Shown here: positions 12,935-24,809 of the stretch, one piece after another | How positions within the stretch are numbered: the stretch's first letter is position 1 | Layout of the letters: each line of letters opens with the position of its first letter | Assembly (NCBI GenBank): GCA_030272155.1 | Contig: CP126195.1 | Span: 2,091,001-2,155,000 of the forward strand | DNA: 64,000 bases | Reading direction: 5' to 3' | From: Tetradesmus obliquus | Lineage: Eukaryota > Chlorophyta > Chlorophyceae > Sphaeropleales > Scenedesmaceae | Notes under the pieces: model-generated | What the model was told of the DNA's origin: nothing | What the model saw: the letters and a program-made list of their open reading frames with translations, nothing else | Databases searched by the model: none | Program-made: the position numbers and the translations under genes

Positions 12935-13710
12935 TTGGGCGAGGGTGCATTGTAGTGGCGGCATGCAGTCACAGGTAAGCAGCAGCAGCAACCAGGCAAA
13001 CAGTATCCAAGCATGCACTGCCTAGTGTGGTGAGGTACTGCCTTTAAAATATGGCAGGCACATACAGCCCTTTCGTTCAGCAGATACAGTTGTTGCTGCT
13101 TAAGAACTTGCACCGCCTATTCTAAGTGCACAGTGCCGGGTTGACATGCACATCCCATAACACCACCATGCCTGCTGCTGCTGCTGCTGCTGATGCTGAT
13201 GCTGATGCTGATGCTGCATGTTCGCTGCTGCTCTGCCGCACTTCAAACCGCAACACCAAACCATCTACTCACGTGCTTGCATTGTCACAGCAAGTGTTGT
13301 GACATCCTCAGCTGCAGCAGCATACAGCAAGCCACCGTGCAGCGTGAGATCATGTTGGTGATCGTCAGGCAGGTCACATCCTGATTGCTTGTCAAGAAAG
13401 CGCGTACTGCAGTGGTGTGATGAGGCGCAGCTGCTGTTGCTGTGCTTCGAAGCTTTGGGCTGTTGCATGCGCTGTATATAGCGCAGCGTGCGCGTCATTG
13501 TGTGTTCGTAATCACAGAGCAGCAGCAGCAACCGGAGACGTCGTGCCACGCGGCATACTTATGCTCAGCAGGGCTGCAGGCAGCTGCCACTGTGCAGGCG
13601 TCTGCTGCTTGTACTGCACCTGATTCTGCTGTGCTCTGCTGCTGAGCTGCACAGCAGCTGGATCCTAAAGCAAGTAGCAGGCCCAGGCATGCTGCACGCA
13701 TCAGCTTCAT
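8047..13710 (-). CDS. Cadherin-like/Ig-like repeat protein with C-terminal membrane anchor, paralogue B (575 aa)
   Basis: Nine exons: 13620-13710, 12681-12867, 12249-12352, 11667-11987, 11000-11320, 10445-10643, 9814-9899, 9092-9353 and 8047-8203; they total 576 codons with the stop. The first exon encodes a signal peptide (MKLMRAACLGLLLALGSS) and ends in phase 1. Domains run A (31-127), B (128-234), C (235-341), D (342-436) and E from 437. The second half of E differs from both paralogues. Instead of ending after the last strand it continues into a hydrophobic segment (about residues 547-566, core MIALCGVCLLTGGVMY) and a short tail of about nine residues. This predicts a type I membrane protein with an extracellular repeat region. 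The last exon was chosen because its acceptor (GACAG), phase 2 entry and stop at 8047-8049 close the frame. That exon is the weakest part of the model. Confidence 0.72.
8984..9038. repeat. (CTG) to (CCGCTG) microsatellite
   Basis: A short CTG run passes into a hexanucleotide CCGCTG array. It lies in the last intron of paralogue B, just after the donor at 9091. Confidence 0.9.
11337..11379 (-). repeat. (CTG)14 array next to a 3' splice site
   Basis: CAG on the plus strand, so CTG on the sense strand. It sits directly upstream of the acceptor of exon 11000-11320 (domain C of paralogue B), where a polypyrimidine tract is expected. Confidence 0.93.
12870..12934 (-). repeat. (CCTG)n tetranucleotide array at a 3' splice site
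   Basis: About 16 units of CAGG on the plus strand, CCTG on the sense strand, running straight into the acceptor CTGCAG of exon 12681-12867 of paralogue B. It appears to serve as the pyrimidine tract. Confidence 0.95.
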
Positions 13711-16241
13711 GGCAGCAAGCTGGCTGGCGGCACTGCTGCACATGGTGTGGCCTGTGGCCTGCAATGACATTCACAGGGGCCGGGGGCAGTAGTGAAAACA
13801 GCAGTTGGTGTGAGTCAAAGCAGGGTGCCACCAAAAGATATCCTGCCACTTGCCACTGGGTTGCAGGAAGGTTGATATGCTGAGGGGCTCACAGGCAGTG
13901 TGCCGTGTGAGCACACCTGCTGCTGCATGCTAGGAAGCATTCTGAGGGCTGTACAGCATGACTTGCTCAGCTGCACCTGCAAAACTATTGTGGGATGAAT
14001 CCTTGCCTGTTTGCTCATGAGACGCAGTGCAGACACTACTTCAGCACAGCTGCTGACCGCTGCTCAGCAGCACTGCAGAGTTGCTGCAGTAGTGACCCAG
14101 CTGCAGAAGGCGAGCGGCGTCTCATACCGCACCAGCCTGTTCTGAGACCATGTCAACCATCTATAATCCTGTACGCAATGAACCTGTTCCTGACATGCAG
14201 TTTGAACGCTGTTTGTCTGCGCTTCCACCACAGTTCGCCCAAGGCTCCTATGCAGAAGCGGCCGATCGCTGGCTGAACCGCGATAATTGAAAACTCACAA
14301 GGCATTGCTGCTGCATGAGCTCATCACCTTGGAGTAACTCGCCGCGTCTTCAATGGTACTGGATACCCGTTGTAGGTTGCAGGCGAACATACAGCGAAAG
14401 CGAGTGAGCTGAGTACGCTGCAACTGTTTTACTGTAAGAGACGTATTTGCAGTCGTATGACGTGCACTGCCGCTCAGTGAACGTCATGCGGCACTGTCAC
14501 AACCCGTACGCAGTGACGCTGGGCTGGAAGATGAACTGCCAGCACCACCCAGCGTCCACACTGAACGCCCAGCTGCTGCATCAGACACCCTTGTTTGGCT
14601 AGGTGATATTAACGCTGGTCCAGTTGGCCTGCGCCGTTTGATAGCTACAAGCAGCAGCACACCAAACAGCACTGCACTGGGCAGCACTGGGCAGAGCAGC
14701 ATGGCACTTGAAGTGCTGCACAGCACATCTGAAGACCCTAGCTGGGGTCAGCTGGTGAACATGCCACCGCTGGTAGAGCCACGCTCAAAGTGCCGCAAGC
14801 ACAAAATCACATCTTCAAGATCAAAGTGTCCACGAGTGTGCAAGGCGATTCCGATCGTCCAGCTGTTGCAGCCCTGCTGCTGCTGCTGAGCAGCAGCAGC
14901 CGAGCATCTGTTTAGGTGGCCACGCTGTGCATTCAGTGCACAGTCGGCGCAGTACATCACCCCAGAAATCACAACTTCCAGTAATAAAGCATGCTGTATA
15001 AGACCTGGCAGCATCATGGCACCTGCCATATGTTGGCTGCAACACAAAGCATGCCTCATCATTGCCATGAGCTGCAGTGCACCCCGCTGACGTGAGCAGC
15101 AGCAGCACTTGCTGCAGCAGCTATCGCACAGTTTGAAAATGGCACAGTGCCGTATGCAGAGGTGCACGCACGCGAAGCACACAGTGCGCCAAGTGCTAGG
15201 AGGCAACACGGGCTACGCGGAAGCTACAAGCCATGATGGCTTACTCACAACGTGCATGCCATCATGGCATATCTAATTCAACTGCCGAGCAAACACCAGT
15301 ATCTTGCAAACTCAAGCCACACAAACTCTCGCTGTGTGTGAAAGATGCTAGCAGCCTCATTCCACAAAAAAGGTCCCCATGACTGCAAGCGCTGTGTGAA
15401 CATGACAACCTTACCACCAAACTTTGGCTGCCAGCACCTAACCAGCAAACATCTGCCAGTGTTTCGTTAGCATGAACAGCAGTCGGACCCGAATCGACTG
15501 CCAGCATGCGTAATGCCCTGCAAGGCTGCAATCAGGTGGCAAATGACAAGACGACAAAAGCGGTGGCGTAAACACTAGCACCAGCAGCAGGGACGGCCTG
15601 CGTCAGGCGCAGATGTAGATCATCAAATTCAAGAACAAGCAGTGGGTTGATGCATGAAGGTGTGACAGCAGGAGCAATGCGGCCAGTGTAGCTGGCAAGC
15701 ACGTGCACCATCTGCTGCTAGTGCTAAGCAAGCAGCTGCAGTTTAAAGCTGCGAGCACATACAACAAGTACAGCTATTGCTGGCAGCTTTGACCTTGAAC
15801 CTGCGTTGCAATGCTGCTTTCGTCAACTGAATCCAGGTTCAGCAGCTGTCAATCCTGCATGCATCATGTCTGCAAAAGATATTGCATGGATGATGCCAAG
15901 TAAGTTGCTGCTGTTTGCCACCAGAACAGGCAGGCAAGTCAACCACTCAAAGGCAGCAGCTAGCCCAAGCACAAAGCCTTAGACCCTCCCTCCCCAATTC
16001 AGCCCCCAATCTTGCTCCCATGTCAATTGCTGGGTCCCATCAAACTCACAACACAGCTTTCTGCATGTCAAAGCACCCCCTCAGTCATTGAGATGTATGA
16101 ATAGCCCATGCAGGCTTCATGCTTCATATCTGTGCCGCCTGGGTGCATCGCGCTGTGGCAAGCTGTAGGCATGTGCTGCTGGCAGGGCATAAAACGTAAA
16201 CCCTATCACGTGATCACCACATCCATCCATGCGGCCATCAT
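13711..16241. other. Intergenic region between paralogues B and A
   Basis: About 2.5 kb, very close in length to the gap between paralogues C and B, as expected after tandem gene duplication. I found no exons and no obvious similarity to the other gap by eye. It must hold the promoter of paralogue B. Confidence 0.5.
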
Positions 16242-19200
16242 TTAGGTGATCACCACATTGACAGACACTACCGCCTTGTACTCTGGCTGGCCCGTGCCGT
16301 CAGCAGCAATATACCTGCATCAGAATAATGCACAGCAAGTATGCATATGTAAGTTGTGACTGGAGTGTACCAGGGCTGTAAACATGCCGCAGTAGGTCAA
16401 GGTATTGCTGTTGCTACAGTGCTGGGAGAAGCGATGCTGCATGCTGTGCAGCGAGTGCTTGCGAGCCTGTTGCTGTTGAAGCATGGCATGTCAATCTACC
16501 AGCTCTGGAGCCCTTCCTGCAGGCCCACCTGCATTACCAGCTGCACAGCTGCTGTTGCTGCTGCTGCTGCTACTAAGTGGCCTGTGAGCATCAGCAAGCA
16601 TGATGAGCACATGCTGCTGCTGCTGTTCCTGCTGAAACAGCTGCAGTCCTACACCGGCGCTGCCCCTGCAACAGCCCGTAGCCCACCTGAACTCGTCTGT
16701 GAACTTGTTTCCCGCCACAAAGCCCTGCGTGTTGAGCTTGTATGTCAAAAACCCAGGGTTCACTGCCAGCTCTCCATACGCAGGTGCAGCATACTCGTAG
16801 CCCACCAACTTTAGGCCAGGCGAGGTGTCATCATTTGCCAGCACGCTGAGCCTCGTCAGCAGTGTGCTTCTGGCGGCTGCGGTGAGGTTGTAGACGTCGT
16901 CTCTGAGGGTGATGGGCAGAGGGGCTTGGCCAGCGTCTGCAGTGCAAAACACATGGCATGTCAGTGACATGTACACGAAACAACAGCCCCGACATCATCA
17001 GCAGATGCAGATGTTTTCAGAGGCTTTGCTGGACAAGAAACAGACAAGCATCATGGGCAGTTTATACCCTACATTGGTGTTGGCAGCGCAGCTGGCTGGC
17101 AGCTGTCCCTGCAGCCGGTGCTGCACAGTACACTCACGACACACTGTTTTTTAACTCACCCACTCTCACTGTAGCTCTGGCAGTGGCGGTGGCACCGCTG
17201 CTGTCTGTCACTGTGTAGTCAAACCACCAGGTGCGCGAGCCGCCAGTCAGCTCAGCAACACCATAGTTGAAGCGGTTGTTGGTCCTGTCCAAGGTAAGGA
17301 CGCCAACATACATGTCCGATGTTTGGAAGGATGTGATCTTGAGTCCGCCCCCTGCATCATTTGCCAGGACATCCAGTGTGGTGCGCTGCAGGGCGTTGTT
17401 GGCATCGGTTTGGAAGCGGAATGTGTCGGGGTTGGCCTTAAGGCTAGTTGGAGTGCTCGAGTCTGCATACAGGCAGCAACACACCAACACAAGTGGCACC
17501 ACGCAACAAATGTGGGGTGTTATTGCAGCATGCTTGCAGCCGGCCTGGCATGCTGCCACATCATACAATGGTCGCCGTGTGCACCGATGCCATCTGCTGC
17601 ACTGCGCAATGCCTGCAGTACAGGGCGCCTGGCGTGGAGGCTGCTGGCGTCTGCGTGACAGCGCAGTCCGTTACATCTCTGCACCAGCAAGGGAGTGTGC
17701 ACAAGTGCGTGTCCACCTGAGCTTGATATATTACAAAGCACCTGGCATGACACTGTACTGCAATTGCATGCAGCTACCACATCAAACGCTCACTCACCAG
17801 GTGTGATGCGGATCGTCACGCGCGCCTGCGCAGACGCGCCGCTGCTGTCCCGCACAACATACGTCAGCACATCAGTGAAACTAGACCCATCGTACTGCCC
17901 AGGTAGCCTGTACGTCAAGTACTGTGCATTTGCCGCAATAGAGAGCGCTCCTTTGAAGCTTGCTGATGTCGTCACATAGGAGGCAATGTATTTGTTGAGC
18001 CCTGCATCATTTGCTAGCACATCTAAGTCCATGCGGAAGTTGGAGCTGCCTGGAGTGAGGGTGTATGAGAAGCTGTCGTCTGCTGCTTCCAGCGGTGGCA
18101 GGTTGCTGTTGGCTGTGGGTGCATAGTACGAAAGGAGTGCAGGAGAAGCAGCAGCAGCAGCAGCAGCAGGAGGAGGCAGTGACGTGAGCCACTATATACA
18201 ATGCAAATATGATGTGGTGCTGGAGCCAGAATTGCACAACATGTGCAATTATTGGCATCAGATGGTACATGCTGCTTGTTGGTCCAATAGGAAGAACCAT
18301 ACGCACAGTAGAGCGGCTGCTGCAAGCTTCTGCAAGCTCAAGTGATGGGCAAGATCTGACTTGCTTGTACAGCAGCAGGAGCCTGCTTGCATCGCCTGCA
18401 CATGGTACAACTGTGAAACATATAGCTTGCATTGCTGTGCTGACTCACCAACAGAGATGGTTGCCCTGGTTGAGGAAGGCTCGTTGTTCAGGTCCCTTAT
18501 CGTGTAGTCAATGAGCCAGGTGAAGGCACTGCCCCTGTATGTCCAACATGCAACAAAGCCCACAGTGCAACGAGTCGCTGAGTCAGCACTGCTGGCAAGG
18601 CGATCTAGTGGGGAGACACGCGCTCAGCAGCAGCATATGCAGCAATGTGGCGGCTGCATCTTACACACGGCAGGTGTGCAGCAGCGCAAGGCTCATGCTC
18701 TGCCATGCTCTAGCGTACAAAGCGTGTGCAATCATCCCCAGCTCACACACAGCATGCACAGCAGTGCTGTGTAGATTTCACAGCTGTGTTGTTTCCGCAA
18801 TCTTCATCTGACACACCTTCAAAACGGTTCACGCCTCAGCACACAAAGAGCAGGCTGCTCACCTGTATGGCTGCGGCATTGAGTATACAAAGTAGTTGCT
18901 GACCCTGTCCCAGCTGACATTGCCAAAGAAGTCGGAGGTCTGCCACCTGGCCATGAAAATGCCGTTGCCGGTGTCATTCGCAAGCACATCAAGCACGGTG
19001 GGTGCCAGGCGGCCAGTTGCGTCCAAAGACAGCGCGAAGGTGTCAGGGTTGGCGCGTGGTGCGATGGCTGGGGCTTCTGGTGCGAGCAGGTGGCAAGGCG
19101 GCAGAGAAGCGAGGGGTGAAGACAGGCGGAGACAGAGATGCTTACTGCTGTAACAGTGTAAGTAACAGCTGCTGGTTTGGCTTTTACTGATTGTAAGTTG

Positions 19201-21440
19201 CGCCTTGTGCACGACGGGTGGCTGACAGGCTTAATCTTGGGCAAACCAGCAGGCTGCAGCTGCAGCTTCATGCGTCTCCTGCCGTAAGTGCGTAAGCCAT
19301 ACAGCAGCAGGCAAGGGCTGAGGTGCTGTAGCTGGCATCTTGCTGGCTAGCCGCCGCCTGGCCCTCACCTGGGGACACCTCAACATCAACGCTTGCTCGA
19401 GCAGAGCCGCCAGCACCATCCCTCACAACATACGTGAAGGTGTCGGTGAACGCAGCGCCATCGAAGCGTTGCTGCAGCCTGTACACAATGCTCTGGCCGT
19501 TTGCAGGCACGCTGAGGGTGCCTCTGAAGTTTGGGGAGGCTGATATAGCAGAGATGACGAATATGCCCTTCCCTTTGTCATTGTTGAGAACAGGCAGGTC
19601 AAATCGTGCGCCTGTTGTGCCGGCTTTCACTGTGAGGGCGAATGTGTCATCTGCTGCTGTCACGGGCTGTGGCGCTGGGTCGTCAGTGACTGTAGAGCAG
19701 GGGCGGCAAAGTGGAACATGGAGATCAGGCGGCAAAGCAGTACATGGGTTTGTGCAGCGTCATCTGCTGCTGTCACGGGCTGCAGTGCTGGATTGTCAGT
19801 GACTGAGCAGCACGGGGAGCAGGCAGCACAGCAGCACACATTTGATGATCGATGGCGCTTCGCAGACGTGTACCACCAACATGCAAGATGTGGACTTTAT
19901 CTCTGCAACACGCACTGCTGCGTGCGTGTGTTTGCGCCTGCAGTGCTGTCCCAGTAGAAGCAGGTATACACAGGTGGCCAGGCTGCAGCGGCGCCACGTT
20001 TGCACAGCAATCCACAGCTTGTTAACTCACCAACTGACACCTCCACGCGCGCACTGCTCGTTGCGCCTGTCTCATCCCGCATCCTGTACCTGAACACCTC
20101 AATAAACGGCTTGCCATCGTAATCCACAGCATACTCAATCGACTGCTTATCTGCGCTGATCTGAACCCTGCTTGTGGCGGGTGTGACATCCAGCAGGATG
20201 AGATCACCGCTGCCAGTGTCATTCTGCAGGACAAAGAGGCTCCTGCTGCTTGTTTTACCGGCGGCTGCGCGGATGGTGTAGCTGTCATCACTGGCAGCGA
20301 TGACGGGGGACTGGGAAGGGCCTGCGGTGCAGCGGCAAGGCAGCTGCTTGGGTGCGTGCATGCAAATTATGCACATAACTATAAGTAGGTTGAGTGCAAG
20401 TTGTTATGATGAAGATGCAGATGGAACATTGCGCTACTCAACAGATGCAAGGGGGCTGCGGTGCTTGCACAAGTGTGGCAGACAGGGTCGCAGACAGCAG
20501 GAAGTGTGGCAGACAAAGTTGCGCACAGCAGCAGTTGCGGCAGGCAAAGCTGCCCACAGCAGCAAGTGTGGCGGGACAAGCCTGGGCAGTATACTTGGGC
20601 AGCTATTTTGAGTGTACCCATGCCGCAGATAAAAACATACATATATCGCCTGTGTGCATGTTGATGTGGGCGTGCATCACATGTTGGATTGAGCTACTCA
20701 ACAGTCCTGCCAAGACCTCCGTCAACAGACTGTCAGCCTACCAGCTGTGGCGTTGGCACCCAGCTAGCGACATAGAGCACGCTGCAAGCTGTAGACTGTA
20801 CGCTGCTGCTCACCAACGTTCACCACGACCCTAGCCATCTTGGTTGTGCTGTTCTTGGCATCTGTTACTTCATACAGGAACGTGTCTCTGAATGTGGCAC
20901 CACTGTAGCTGGGGACCCTGCAGACAGGTGTGCAGCGCACAAGGCACATGCTGTTTCATCACATGTTCTTCAAAGCAGCATGCTGCTGCTAGTACAGTCC
21001 CAGGAAATGACACAAGCACCTGCACACTCGAGCGTTACGATTCACAGCGAGTACACACACATCTGCAACCTCCAGACACACCACGCACAGCACTAAACCT
21101 ACAAATCCACAGCAGAGCGTCACGCGCAACAGCTGCTGCATGCAACCTTTCCAGCAGCCTCAAGAACAGCACCACTCACGTGTAGATCACAAAGCGCTTG
21201 TTGCCTGCGATGCTGGGCACGCCCTGCATGCTGGGTGTCAGCTTCAGCCCCACAAGCTGCAGCCCACTGCCGGCATCATTGCCCAGCACATCAAGCCGCA
21301 CCCGCTGCTGCCTGGCTGGGCTGCCCGGCCACTCAAACTTGAAGCTGTCGCCGGCTGCAGAGATGCTGGGCGTGGCGGGCTCTGCAGCAGCAGGTGGCAG
21401 GGATTAGCAGCAGCAGCAGCAGCAGCAGCAGCAGTTGAGT

Positions 21441-21487
<47 letters not shown>

Positions 21488-22662
21488 GCACGCAGCTCGC
21501 TGGGTCGCCTCATGAATCCTTGTCAAAGGTGTGTTGCCACATCGTATCTACCTGGCGGACCACGCCAGCAGTAGGTGCTGGTTCCTGCTGCCCCTGAGTC
21601 AATGTGCTGCTGACGGCTGGCCTAGGCAAGGTCACCTGCATCATGCATCTTTGACTAGACACGGCAGCTGCTGAATCTGCATTAGACACCCTTGCGCCTA
21701 CCATGCGAGCCTGATGTATGACGGCTGTTACAATGTCATACAACCTGCATGTATAGCAGTGACTGCATCACAGCAAGACACTTACGCACGGTCACCAGCA
21801 CTGTGGCTTCACCAGTCTTGCCAGACCTGTCCACAACGGTGTACCTGCAGCAGGAGATTATTGACACGTGTCATCAGGTTGATGCAGATGCCGTGCAGCG
21901 CACTGAGCACCCTTCAACAGCTGACGTAGCAGCTGATCATGTACCCATGCTCTGTTTGGCTGACTCCACTCACCAAGGAAACATGCTTTGTTAAAGAGAT
22001 TGCCCGCAGCAACAGCAGCAGCAAGAACAGCAGCAGCAGCGACACCACCGCCAGCAACTCACTTGAAGTAGTCTGTTACTTCTGCGCCGTCATAGCTGTC
22101 CACCTGGTACGAAATGCTGCTGTCAGTGAAGGTGATCTTTCCATACAGCGGTGATGAGAAACCCTTGATCTGAATGATCCTCAGTCCACTTTGCGGCACG
22201 TCATTGGCCAGCACATTGAGCACTTCTGAGATGGGCCTGTTAGTGACGCCGCTGAAAGTGTATGAGTCATCAAAGGGAACAGGTGTCTGTGGCGGCCCGT
22301 TTGGGTCGCTGGCAGCAGCTGCAGGGATACATGCATGAACGCAGCAAGTCAAGAAGATGAGTTTGAGGTGTGGGTGTGTCACCAAGGCTGGATTGTGCAT
22401 GCGGTGCCATGTGCTGCTGCTCATGCATGTGCACCTGCAGGGACTTGAGGGCGACACACGTGCGCTGGACCTTTTGTGACTCCTCATAAACAAACAACAG
22501 AAACCAACAGATTCTTATCATTGCGTGCAATTTGCTTGCGATGCTACTGCTTGTACAGAAATTGCACCGTGCTTCACCTTCTGCCACCACCTGTGCTGGC
22601 TCCTCAGCAGTGCAGAGGGCTATGCACAGGCACAAGAGCACAGCTCCCAAAAGCCTTGACAT
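16242..22662 (-). CDS. Secreted cadherin-like/Ig-like repeat protein, paralogue A (852 aa)
   Basis: Thirteen exons: 22578-22662, 22063-22318, 21786-21844, 21180-21381, 20814-20917, 20031-20321, 19369-19689, 18863-19076, 18449-18534, 17798-18112, 17160-17462, 16687-16936 and 16242-16314; 853 codons with the stop. A classic signal peptide (MSRLLGAVLLCLCIALCTA) is predicted to be cleaved near residue 19. Eight domains follow: an extra N-terminal domain X (29-133), then A (134-235), B (236-332), C (333-439), D (440-539), C' (540-644), D' (645-745) and E (746-852). C'-D' is an internal duplication of C-D, and D' has lost the intron that splits D in all other copies. All domains begin and end in intron phase 1. 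The stop at 16242-16244 follows the last strand (VVSVNVVIT), so no anchor is present. Likely extracellular; ligand and partners unknown. Confidence 0.82.
19758..19806 (-). repeat. Echo of exon 19369-19689 (5' end)
   Basis: Copy of the start of the domain-C exon of paralogue A, about 115 bp upstream of the real exon on the sense strand. The shared core on the plus strand is CATCTGCTGCTGTCACGGGC, with scattered mismatches beyond it. Confidence 0.8.
21407..21486 (-). repeat. Double (CTG)n array near a 3' splice site
   Basis: Two CAG runs on the plus strand (21407-21434 and 21442-21486), CTG on the sense strand. They lie just upstream of the CTGCAG acceptor of exon 21180-21381 in paralogue A. 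Confidence 0.93.
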
Positions 22663-24809
22663 TTGGCCTATCGGATATGATTGGCAAACTCGACAGCCTT
22701 TTGGTGAACCTGCAGGCACAAGAGTGGTGATGTCAGAGGCAGGCCCTACAGCACAAGGATCTATGCGCAGGCAGTGTTTGCAGCATGAACCATCGAGTGT
22801 GACTATCCTGACTCGAGAAATACGCACAAAGATGTACAAACTTTGTTTCATGATGAAACGGGTGTTTGAGTGGCAGTTCTGCGTGGACGTAGACCAGAAC
22901 TTGCCTTGCTGGCGGTCACGACAATGTGTGACTCCAAATTGGAGCTCGGTTGGCCCTAAATCTCCAGTAAATAATCAAGATATTTTATTCAAGTGTTTTT
23001 TCACGCGGAACGTGCGTTGTGCTTTAAGGCTTGCTTAGACACACTGCAAGCGCAGAAGCTATAGCAGGCGTGGCATCTCCAAAAAAAGCTGCTTCAAATA
23101 TGTATGGTAACAGTATCACAGTAAAAACTGTACATGCTCTTTAGAAGCACCAGCGGGGCCTGGCGGAATGACAGTAGGAGGACGAAGTGTCGATGACACT
23201 GGGCGGGATCACGAGCAGCGCCCGCCACATTTGCTGCCTGGTGTCGCGACAGTAACCTTATGCTGTGCAGCGCCTTTCCTATGACACCTTGTGCACCGTC
23301 GTATTCTGCTTTTATACTGGTACCTTCGGCGTCATCAGCTGTTGCAATGACTGCACATGTGTCTGTACAGGCAGTGGAGGGCTTCCGTCAAAATCGTGTC
23401 CATTGGTAGCCACTACGAGCTTCGACCTTAGCCATATACGTGTAATGAGTTGTTTTTTGCTAACAGCAGCAGCAGCATGCAAGCTGGTACAACTCTTCTG
23501 GAGTTCACCTGGATCTCATGTCCACAATCTCAAGACTTGTGCGGCTGTTACACGACAACCCCAAGCAAAACCCTCATGCTGACTAACAGAGCCCCTCAGC
23601 CTGCCACAACTGTGGCCGCAGGCTGGCACACTGTGTGCATGCAAACACTGATCATCTGCTGCTGGTATCTGCAGCCGAGTATGACCTGCAGCTTACATGC
23701 TCCTTCCATTTGAAAGAGCATGATCACACAATCATCATCATCATGTTACCATTTAAGCCATAGCAACGTCGCCATCGGCCCCGCGCCCCACAGGAGATGA
23801 TCACACAATGCATGATGTTCGACTCTGTGCCACCAGACACCTGCACCACTAAACATCCCTAATGAGGGGTGCTGCCGCTGCAGATGCTGTTTGCAAGCAG
23901 CAGACTCTGCTGGCAGCTGCAACAGTTCTGTCAAACAAAAAAACACAGCCACAAATCTACCAAGCAAGTGCTGTCGGCTCTGGCCGATACGAGTGCAAAC
24001 GTAAAACATGTAATCAAAGTAATGCATGCAACACCCAGGGCATATGCAAGGTTGAGGACAGTCATCATGCCGATACAAGGCAACATACAGTACCAACTGC
24101 TGCACACAGTAAGTACACACACCGCGGATACTGGTTCAATGCAACCTGCTAGTTCACACACATCCTGCAACATGAATATAGGGAGATGTATGTTGATGGT
24201 GAATGCACTCAACATGGAGCAACAGTGGCATTCACAAGTAAAGAAGGTGGATTGGATAAGTAGGGGGAAACGTTGCCTTTAGGCTGCCCTCAAATGCATA
24301 CACCCTGCCAAGTGCTGTAGCAATACTGACAGCTTGCCGATGTGCTTTGCAGCACACTTTGCAGCCAGGTTTCAATGTTGTTTTGAAAATGAAATGCCTA
24401 AGCTCCACATAGGAGCAACCCGCCCTATTTAAGCGGCAGAGTCACAAATAAGACATGGATAGGAAGATGCGGCCCCCACAGGAGTGAGCGCCTCACAGTT
24501 CAGTGCAGTCAGCATTCAGCACCACACTATGCTATGCACTGATGCACTAAGTAGGCTGATCACAATGTATGCGCAGTCATGCACATCGCATACACGTGTA
24601 TTTGCTCGCAATGCTCCTGAAAACACCCGCAACGCGGTGACTGGCAGCAGAAAAGTGCAGAACAAAACAAATCAACCACCTCGCAACTGCCAAGCAGGCC
24701 GGCCCGTCCTCGCACTTCTCATCGCCCTCCTGTTGTTAAATGCTCAGCACCCATGCAGCAGAACGCACCATCACGACACACTGCCAGATCACAACAGGTC
24801 ACGCAATGC
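22663..24809. other. Intergenic region upstream of paralogue A
   Basis: About 2.1 kb between the start codon of paralogue A and the stop codon of the reductase gene. It should hold the promoter of paralogue A and the 3' UTR of the reductase. No coding pattern, RNA gene or mobile element was recognised. Confidence 0.5.

Noticed and set aside
302-22662. One giant repeat-protein gene of about 22 kb
   Set aside because: The second half of each E domain reaches an in-frame stop right after its last strand or membrane segment, and a signal-peptide exon with a phase-1 donor precedes each set of domains. Three separate models each close exactly in frame.
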